A stretch of DNA of 64,000 bases from Cunninghamia lanceolata (taxonomy: Eukaryota; Streptophyta; Pinopsida; Cupressales; Cupressaceae), in the NCBI GenBank assembly GCA_027924645.1, contig BSBN01001017.1, positions 12,364,501 through 12,428,500 on the forward strand, in the 5' to 3' direction. This document shows positions 58,193 to 64,000 of the stretch, piece by piece. The stretch's first letter is position 1; each line of letters begins with the position of its first letter. The notes under the pieces were generated by a model. It did no database searches and had not been told where the DNA came from. It worked only from the letters and a program-made list of their open reading frames with translations. Both the position numbers and the translations under genes were made by a program.

Positions 58193-60546
58193 ATGGGCAC
58201 CTCTTCTTCAACTATGGAGAATCAGGTATGTAATTTGTGAAAAACTCTTCTCTAAACCCTAGGTTGTATTTTGTGAAAGATCTCTTAAAATTGTCTTTTT
58301 TTGGTGATTTTTCTTGTCGCATTATGCTCGTCTCATCGTTTAGAGGAAGATTGATCTTTCATTTTCTAAAATCAGTCGAAAAACAAAGTTTTTAGAGCAT
58401 TTTTTAGTCGTGGGGCTTGCTCTTAGGGTTACCCCTTTTATTAGGTAGGGTTGCCCATGGAGATCCTATTTTGACAACAAGGTCACCCAAGGAGATCCTA
58501 TTTGACAACACGGTCACTCAGGGGATCCTAAAAAACCCATGGGTCACCCAGGGGTTGACCCTGTTGGATTAATTTTTGACTTTATTTGAAGTTGTTTAAT
58601 GCTTGTTTCACTCTGATCTGACATGATTTGGTCACTAAATCTACCTGCTTATTGCAATTTTGAAGGTTTATACGATTTTATTTGTAAGGTTTTCTATAGT
58701 GTTATGCTTTTTAGGGATTTTTGCAAGTTTACGAGATCTGATTTAAAATTCTCTTTTGATTTTGCAAGACATGTGTATTCAATTAAATTCCTACCAAGAG
58801 CAAGGGTGGCTCTCAAGGATGTTTTCTTCACTAAGTAGAGAGGATCGTGCTATACTAAAGAGGATAGGCCTTGCTAGAGTTTGTCATGTTCCTATGATTC
58901 ATCCTATATCCCATAGATGCTGTGATATCTTGACTTATTGGGATGTAGATAGGAACACATTCAAGTTCTCGTAGATTTCAGGAGAGTGGACTATCACTCT
59001 TTATTATGTATACTACATATTTGGGGTTCCTATGAGGGGACAACCTCTATTTCTTCCTGTTAGCGAGTCCTATGAGGACAAGGCTTCCTGGGCTACATTT
59101 ATGGGGGTTAATCACCCTGGGGACCAAACAGGAGTTCAACTTACTTCTGTGGCATAACTCCACATCCCATTTCTGAGGAGGTTTTTGATTGGCTTGATTT
59201 CTTCAAGGTTGTCAGGAGACAAGGCTCCAGCTCATCTGAGATGGTACTGGGCACCCATCATTTGAGGATTGGAGAAAGGCACAGTTTATGCATAGGGACT
59301 TGATATCCTGGCAATGGTCTACAGAGATTTTTATCGGATCTCTAGGCGATGAGCTCTTGCCTTTAGCCACTCCCCTCTAATTATGACATGGAATTTTAAG
59401 CATATGAGGGCTTATCAGAAGCTCATTCCTCTTCTAGACAGGTGACTACTGAGAGAAGCGAGGTGGACACATATTGATCATTTTGATGCTACTCTTCCCA
59501 CTATTGCTACCCTTACTGATGATGACATGATTTCTAACCCTTACCATGACATGGAGAGGACTTGGGCCCATGATGATGAGATGAAAGCATACTGTCGTGG
59601 GGTTTCAGAGATCATGGACCGTAATGGTTAGGTTGAGGCTCATCAGGTGGACCATGTTTTGTAGCAGTTTGGCAAGGATCTCCCTGAGGACTTGCCCCTA
59701 GTGTCTACTTGTTATAGGACCATTCAGGACATGGGGGAGATTGGACAGAGGAACATTGTCTGGACACCTTTGACTCCAAGTGTCTTTATCACTAGGGTTT
59801 CTAGAGGAGGATAGAGGGGAGGGAGAGGGACTCCTTCCTGATCTCTGAGTGTGATTGTTGAACTTCAAAGTCCACTAATGAGGACTATACTTCTGATAGT
59901 GATGATTCGTCAAATGAGGACCCTCTCGAGGATGATGATTTTGATGACATTGGTGTTCCAGATGAAGTTCCTAACATCCCTGAGGGTCCTCCTGTTGTTC
60001 CTCAACCTCCTCATTCAAATGAAGTGATGCATCAACGTGACCCTGACTAGCAGTCTGGAGATCCACATTATTTTTGTCTATTTGTCTTCACTTAACTTTG
60101 TCCTTTCTTTTTTATGTGGTACTGACTTGGTCTTGTCTTGATTCACTTTTTCAGGCAATGTCAAAGAGTGAAGGGACTTGGTTTGTGAGGTTAATGTTGG
60201 ACTGACCTTTCCCTTTACTAGGATGAGCTATGATCATCTTTTGAATGATCCTGGTGTGTCCCCTGCTGTAGGGCAACACACTGATATTTTTTCTCTTCAC
60301 TACCATGGGTGTCAGATGATTACAGAGTTGAAGACCCAAGTCGACACGCTTCAGGGTGAGAAAAAAGTACTTCAGGAGATGACCCACCTTAATTTTGGGC
60401 GTTTTGATACTAGTATGGCGGGGCCTTTACAGTCGCATGCCCACAACAAAACACATCATTCTCACAGATCTCATGGAGCGACTAGTGGTACTCGTAGATG
60501 GAGGAGCCGAAGCCCCGAGGGTTCTATTGGAGGGAACCATCCTTGA
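58193..60546 (+). pseudogene. Plant mobile domain (PMD) protein gene, antisense extra ORF of the gypsy element
   Basis: A short first exon MGTSSSTMENQ (58193-58225) meets a donor CAG/GTATG. The main part (about 58756-60047) carries a PMD-like sequence: ILKRIGLARVCHVPMIHPIS, ILTYWDVDRNTFKFS, GEWTITLYYVYYIFGVPMRGQPLFLP, later MTWNFKHMRAYQKLIPLLD and an acidic tail (EDPLEDDDFDDIGVPDE). A likely third exon after TTTTTCAG (about 60154) encodes a coiled coil, MITELKTQVDTLQGEKKVLQEM, and an Arg/Ser-rich end. Stops at several Trp/Gln/Arg codons and a few shifts. PMD proteins of the MAIN/MAIL type act in plant silencing and development, and PMDs also ride in transposons. The intron 1 acceptor is unclear. 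Confidence 0.7.
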
Positions 60547-62166
60547 CTTGCTTTTCTTGAAATTCATGCCCCCTTGCATGGGAAACCTCTACTTCTCTCA
60601 AGGGTGTTTTGCCTTAGCTCTTTGATACCATTGTACATGCAAACCTCAGATGAATCTATGAAATTTTATCTTTTTCTATGGGTTTTTCTCTTGTTGAATT
60701 CTATACTCATCTCTTGCGCATGTCTAGAAGTTTTTAGGAATGTTTTGATTATGTTTGACCTTTTCAACTCTTTTAACAACTACAAGTATGACAATGATGA
60801 TATGTTTTTGTAGTTTTGTGGGATATATATATATATATATATATATATACAGTTTATGATATGATAATGCAAGAACACAAGAAATGATGTAAATGAAAAT
60901 ATAACACTTACTGAATGTCATGAGATATGACACTTGACATTATTGCTTTGAGTCTCTTTTTCTAATTTTTGGCATGAATGCAATGTGGAACAAACACAGT
61001 CACTGCTCTTAAATATGATTTTCAATTTAGGGGATTGTGGGTTGTCCTAATATAAGAGACCTATTCAAGGATGTGAGATAGGATTTCAAGGAAAACTCAA
61101 GTGGGGAATGGAGATGAATATGAAGCATTTCTAATTTATAGACTCTGCTAAAGGCTACACACTGATCTTTATCTAGATGAGACAATTTGAGAAGCTTTCA
61201 ACTTAGACAAGTAGCAAATTTTGTTGATGTTTGCTAGACTTAGATCATATATGGTGAAAAAAGTAGAACCGGGGTAAAAGATAAATGGGAAAGAACAAGG
61301 GTCCGTAGATAGAAGATGATCCTAGAGACTACTAGACTCTTTGGTTTTGCTCAACTAGTGTGTGTGTGTGTGCTTAGTACCTTTCTTTCTCTATTAGAAT
61401 GTTACCCTTGAGGCTTTGAGCTTAGACTGATCTCCACCCAAGAGTGCGGACATTTAGAAATCTTCTCTATTTCACTCTTTTTTTGTATCTCTTTTTTTTT
61501 TCTTTTCACTTTTTTTTTGTATTTTCCTCACTTGACTTTTTCTCATTTTTTTGGATTTTTGACTTTTTAAGAAATGAATGCTTTTTGGAACTTGGATATA
61601 AAATTCTTTGATCTCCCGATTCTCACTTTTTGACACTCTTATTTTGATCACTCATTTTTTTATTCACTTGTATCTTAGATTGCTTCCTTCAAAGTTTTGA
61701 TCTTCCTGACATTTTTGGCCAAGACAGATAAGGGATTAAGTGCCACCTAATGTTCTTGTAATCTGGTTGGACTTCTCTACTACTAGGGAAGAATTGGGAA
61801 GGTCTACTTGCAAGCTTCATTTGAACACTATAGGTTTGAATACTGACTTTGTTTAGACCTAACATCTTGACTCATTAAGATTGGGATCAGTGTGAAGCTA
61901 AGAGCTAGGTTTTGATTAGAATCACTGGGAATGTAGGGGGATTAATGGCAATTGTGAAAAATGGGGATCTCTAAGTCTTGGAAGGATAACGTATATCTAG
62001 ACAACATTAGACTCGTTACTAAAGGGAAAATGGTACAAGAGAAAGTCACAAACTGTAATGCAAGATGAACAGAATGATGTAGAAATGCAAGAAAGAAATT
62101 GTTTTTGACATTTTTGATTTTTTTAATTTTTTTTGTATTTTTATGTTTTATGATTTTTTTGGTCTT
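60547..62166. other. AT-rich gypsy spacer
   Basis: No gene recognised. (AT)n at about 60823-60849, (GT)n at 61361-61372 and T-rich tracts around 61480-61560 and 62100-62160. Confidence 0.65.
60823..60849. repeat. (AT)n microsatellite
   Basis: About 13 AT dinucleotides. Confidence 0.95.
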
Positions 62167-62374
62167 TTAGACATAATATTTCTTGAGGTGAAAGGAATTG
62201 ACTATTTCACCAAATTCCTCTCCCTCCATTATGCACAAGAGATAGGCACCATTTCTGATATCTTCTTTAACCATGAAAGGACCTTTCCAGTCTTCTGAGA
62301 AGGCTCTCATTCATCTTCTTTTCTTGTTTTTCATGCTTCCTCTTCTAAAGATAAGTTCTCCTACTCAGTAGGGT
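62167..62374 (-). pseudogene. Gypsy integrase C-terminal tail
   Basis: Minus-strand frame VGELIFRRGSMKNKKRR, a stop, then MRAFSEDWKGPFMVKEDI, RNGAYLLCIMEGEEFGEIVN and SFHLKKYYV with a stop at 62167. This matches the conserved end of plant gypsy integrase (G-E-L-V-x-R-R ... W-x-G-P-Y ... G-A-Y-x-L ... N-x-x-H-L-K-x-Y-Y). The catalytic core that should precede it is absent. Confidence 0.88.
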
Positions 62375-64000
62375 TTGTCATTTGAATCAATTGCTACTAG
62401 CTCGGTGGTTTCTCTTGGTATCATGAGATGCAATAAGTCTTGAAAAGCAATGTTGATGAGAAGGAGTCCAATACAGAACCCCATCACAATTTAATAGCTC
62501 TACTAATAGGTCAAACTGTTCTTGCATGTAAATTTTTACATCAAGTCTCTCTTGGATTATTTGCAAGAATTGGAATAATTTGAGAGGAGTCTGTGGCTCT
62601 CTCTACTCATCGGGGGGAACAAAACTTATGCTTGTCTTCCCATTGGGTTCTAGTCTTAGAACCATGGCGCACCCAATATAACTTTTTGGTAGTTCGAAAA
62701 TGATAGGGTCATCGATAATGACTATCACTCTCATCTTCCACTCTCTCGAAAAGATACCTTCACTCTCTTCATCTTCATCACGAAGTCTTTCAACCATTTC
62801 TATTTGTACCTGAGGTGCTTCCCATTCACCGAGTTCATTTGACTAAACTGAGGAGGAGGTGGTTGGTTTTTCTTGTGGTTGTCATACCACAAACATCTTA
62901 GGTAGCATTCCTTTAACATTGGTTGATTCATTATCAATAGAATGTACCTCCTCCATGGGCATTATTGGCTAATGTGAATCCTCCATTGGTGTGAGAGGTT
63001 CATATGATTATGTTTCTTCTGGTGTCTCAGGGACATGTGATTCATTTAGTGGTGATAATGGTGTGTAACCTTCCATCATGTCTTCATCTGCATCTGAGAA
63101 AGCATGTGGGTCTATATTTCTTAGATCTAATGTGGTGGTCTAAAAGAATGGTCCTTCCATTCTATGAGGCTTCTCCCCTATGCAAGGAAAGATCTTGTAG
63201 GCCTCTTGGAAATTGATCATGAGTATTTCTAAGGGGAATTGGAGTGGTCCATCTCATTCGATCAACTCTATGATTTCAATCATTTTTTCTTTGGAAACCA
63301 TTTCTCTTTGCTTTGGTAATGGCTCACTCTCTAGAGTTTTGATTTTGACAGTATTTATGGTCTTCTCTAGATTTTCCATGCATTTAATGCATATCGACTG
63401 AGGTGTAGGATTTGGGATGGTTAGCTTGATAATAGGGAGCTCATAGTCTATGGGAATACCTATGTGTTTGTTTCAAGTATTTGACTTTAATAGGCTAAAA
63501 GGTTCTAGATCTCCCTGTGCGGCATACACTTTCCCTAAGTGTAAAAATTAGACTTCTTGAAACAATGTAGATGGCACAGCCTTCATCTTGTGTATCCATG
63601 GCCTCCCAAGAATCAAGTTATATCATGTCTCCTTGTCTATGACATAGAAAGTAGTTGAAATGGTTTTGGGTGATGTTGGTATGTCCATAGCCCATTCTCT
63701 TTAAGAAGGAGAAAGGAACTATATTCACTGTTAACTCTACCTTAGAGGGCATCTGTTGTAAGTCGAAGAAGAACCCAGGATCTTTAAGTTCTAAGTTTGG
63801 TGGGTGGAGATCGTAATCCACATGGTTGATTTGTTCACTAGGCAGTGGCGTGATTTGGTCAAGGTATTTTAGGCCTATTGCTTGTAACAGTGCAAAGTGA
63901 TGTGAGGGGGAATTCCTAAACAAGTCAATGAATGAAATGTGCACATACGTTTTCTTTAAGTCTTCTATGAGCTCATAGGGTCCAATCAGAGTTGGTATCA
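62375..64000 (-). pseudogene. Gypsy protease end and acidic/Pro-rich spacer
   Basis: From the right edge: LLQAIGLKYLDQITPLPSEQ and a protease block STTFYVIDKET, then YNLILGRPWIHKMKAVPSTL and FLHLGKVYAAQGDLEP. Next comes a long spacer with acidic segments, including the open piece 62797-62603 (MVERLRDEDEESEGIFSREW). The LGRPWIH...AVPS motif is typical of Athila/Tat-like gypsy gag-pol. Stops and shifts are frequent. Confidence 0.8.

Larger units (their letters stand above)
56160..64000 (-). mobile_element. Ty3/gypsy element with antisense PMD gene and deleted pol core; runs off right edge
   Basis: On the minus strand: protease and spacer (from 64000), integrase C-terminus (62374-62167), AT-rich spacer, antisense plant-mobile-domain gene (58193-60546, plus), polypurine tract, 3' LTR (57785-56160). 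Extra antisense ORFs between pol and the 3' LTR, some with plant mobile domains, are known in plant Ty3/gypsy elements. RT, RNase H and the integrase core are missing. The 5' LTR lies outside the window. Confidence 0.75.

Overview
The window looks like intergenic DNA from a large, repeat-rich seed-plant genome, most likely a gymnosperm and probably a conifer. It is AT-rich and packed with nested, mutated transposable elements of several classes, and I found no intact host gene. The strongest taxonomic hint is a Penelope-like retroelement with a GIY-YIG endonuclease domain at 52.8-55.3 kb. Such elements are otherwise mostly animal, but are known from conifers. This assignment is an inference.

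Layout. (1) 1-10,528: a tandem array of a ~2,070-bp unit, five copies plus a partial sixth, probably continuing left of the window. Each unit carries a TATA box, a short plus-strand ORF and a longer minus-strand reading frame. A tRNA-like SINE has jumped into unit 1 only. (2) 10.5-14.4 kb: mostly unrecognised sequence with a ~300-bp imperfect hairpin at 11.27-11.57 kb. It ends in the 3' part of a Ty3/gypsy element whose polypurine tract and 2.6-kb LTR occupy 14.35-16.98 kb. (3) 16,979-37,661: a Ty1/copia element whose 5' LTR is cut at exactly the end of the gypsy LTR. (4) Inside the copia reverse transcriptase gene, 21,600-35,133, sits a 13.5-kb DNA transposon. It has imperfect terminal inverted repeats, palindromic subterminal repeats at both ends, a plus-strand transposase-like gene with one intron, and a convergent multi-exon second gene on the minus strand. 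(5) 39,049-49,057: a minus-strand Ty3/gypsy element with both LTRs and a perfect CTAAG target duplication. It has gag and protease but no recognisable reverse transcriptase. A 2.07-kb non-autonomous LTR element is nested in its gag. (6) 50.8-51.4 kb: a fragment of that same gypsy family. (7) 51.4-55.6 kb: the Penelope-like element on the minus strand, with a degenerate hammerhead-ribozyme-like motif downstream of its ORF. (8) 56,160-64,000: a minus-strand gypsy element running off the right edge. Its 3' LTR is followed by an antisense plant-mobile-domain gene, then an integrase tail joined to a protease and spacer with the pol core missing.

The genes here serve transposition, and nearly all are broken. 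Most breaks are CAA, CAG, CGA or TGG codons turned into stops, with few frameshifts. That is the pattern expected of methylated DNA decaying by cytosine deamination. The two items I consider most worth following are the 13.5-kb DNA transposon, which I could not place in a named superfamily, and the Penelope-like element with its ribozyme-like motif.
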